From assembly GCA_003485885.1 (NCBI GenBank), contig DNHM01000355.1:8447-14313 (forward strand): DNA of 5,867 nucleotides, given 5' to 3'. This document shows, piece by piece, positions 5,389-5,867 of this stretch (positions within the stretch are counted from its first letter, which is position 1; each line of letters opens with the position of its first letter). A program made the position numbers and the translations under genes. The stretch comes from Acidimicrobiaceae bacterium. GTDB lineage: Bacteria > Actinomycetota > Acidimicrobiia > Acidimicrobiales > UBA10347. Under the pieces are notes generated by a model. The model did not search any database. It saw only the letters and a list, made by a program, of their open reading frames with translations, and was not told where the DNA came from.

Positions 5389-5867
5389 ATGTTTTCCCCC
5401 AAAAAACACGTCGAGATCTACGACACCACGCTGCGCGATGGCAGCCAGCTCGAAGGTATTTCGTTCACTGTCGAGGACAAGCTCAAGATTGCGCGCCAGC
5501 TCGATCGACTGGGTGTGCACTACATCGAAGGCGGCTGGCCGGGAGCAAACCCCAAGGACGATGAGTTCTTTCGTCGTGCTGCCACCGAACTCGATCTGAA
5601 GAACTCGACCTTCGTTGCGTTCGGCTCAACTCGACGTCCTCGAGGCAAGATCGACCAAGACCAAACACTGCAGAACCTGATCAGTGCTGGCACCACGGCG
5701 GTCTGCATCGTCGGCAAGTGTTGGGACTATCACGTGACCGAAGCGCTTCGAGTCGACCTCGAAGAGGGCGTCGCCATGGTCCGTGACTCTGTGGAGTTCC
5801 TGGTGGCGAACGGTCTCGAAGTGATGTACGACGCCGAACACGTTTTCGACGGCTACAAGCACAATCC
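5389..5867 (+). CDS. cimA: (R)-citramalate synthase, N-terminal part (incomplete at window end)
   Basis: The frame is open from the ATG at 5389 to the last base, giving 159 complete codons of a family usually near 530 residues. CimA condenses pyruvate with acetyl-CoA to citramalate, opening the threonine-independent route to 2-oxobutyrate and isoleucine. The visible part is the HMGL-like TIM barrel. It shows DTTLRDGSQ (12-20) with the catalytic R16 and metal ligand D17, LGVHYIEGGWPGANPKD (41-57), AFGSTRR (77-83), GKCWDYHVTEALR (109-121) and YDAEHVFDGYKHNP (147-160). The EGGWPGxNPKD, FGSTRR and YDAEHFFDGY-type motifs are typical of citramalate synthases rather than classic 2-isopropylmalate synthases. 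The C-terminal regulatory domain lies outside the window. The gene lies 165 nt after leuB. Its first codons contain adjacent runs T4-C5-A6. Confidence 0.92.
   Translation, partial: MFSPKKHVEIYDTTLRDGSQLEGISFTVEDKLKIARQLDRLGVHYIEGGWPGANPKDDEFFRRAATELDLKNSTFVAFGSTRRPRGKIDQDQTLQNLISAGTTAVCIVGKCWDYHVTEALRVDLEEGVAMVRDSVEFLVANGLEVMYDAEHVFDGYKHN

Noticed and set aside
5483..5862. Leftward frames of 61-78 codons inside the cimA region
   Set aside because: They are antisense to a strongly conserved citramalate synthase frame.
1..5867. Mobile element, CRISPR array, defence system or RNA gene
   Set aside because: No transposase, integrase, regularly spaced repeat array, tRNA-like or rRNA-like sequence was seen. 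All long genes are conserved metabolic or housekeeping genes.

Overview
The window is a biosynthetic stretch of a moderately GC-rich bacterial chromosome. I infer an actinobacterium, possibly of the Acidimicrobiia. The reasons are the short actinobacterial-type 3-isopropylmalate dehydrogenase, the ornithine carbamoyltransferase carrying SARTR and HPLQ variants of the family motifs, and the style of the leuCD pair. The taxon is inference, because no rRNA or other marker gene is present. I see no mobile element, CRISPR array, tRNA, rRNA or defence genes. The content is mostly ordinary amino-acid metabolism, and the points of interest lie in the intergenic DNA and in the gene order.

Layout. Bases 1-96 are the last 31 codons of a gene read rightward that resembles D-3-phosphoglycerate dehydrogenase (serA). 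A rightward argF (209-1099) follows. A perfect 16-bp inverted repeat (1104-1136) sits just after its stop codon, with A-rich and T-rich ends, and looks like a bidirectional terminator or a REP-like palindrome. From there to 3977 everything reads leftward: greA (3507-3977), leuC (2061-3500), leuD (1465-2061) and a probable 55-residue small protein (1140-1307). The leuC start lies 6 nt after the greA stop, and the leuC stop overlaps the leuD start in a TAATG junction, so greA-leuC-leuD looks like one transcription unit. A 262-bp divergent intergenic region (3978-4239) separates this unit from the rightward leuB (4240-5223). After a further 165-bp spacer comes cimA (5389 to the window end, incomplete). 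That spacer holds a terminator-like hairpin, an imperfect palindrome and a strong Shine-Dalgarno sequence.

How the genes work together. LeuCD isomerises and LeuB oxidatively decarboxylates 2-isopropylmalate on the way to leucine. The same two enzymes can process citramalate made by CimA from pyruvate and acetyl-CoA into 2-oxobutyrate, the isoleucine precursor. The two divergent units therefore carry everything from citramalate synthesis to 2-oxobutyrate, plus the middle of the leucine pathway. A leuA gene is not in the window. serA (serine) and argF (arginine) are neighbours from other amino-acid pathways. The transcript-cleavage factor GreA is a housekeeping protein placed at the head of the leuCD unit.
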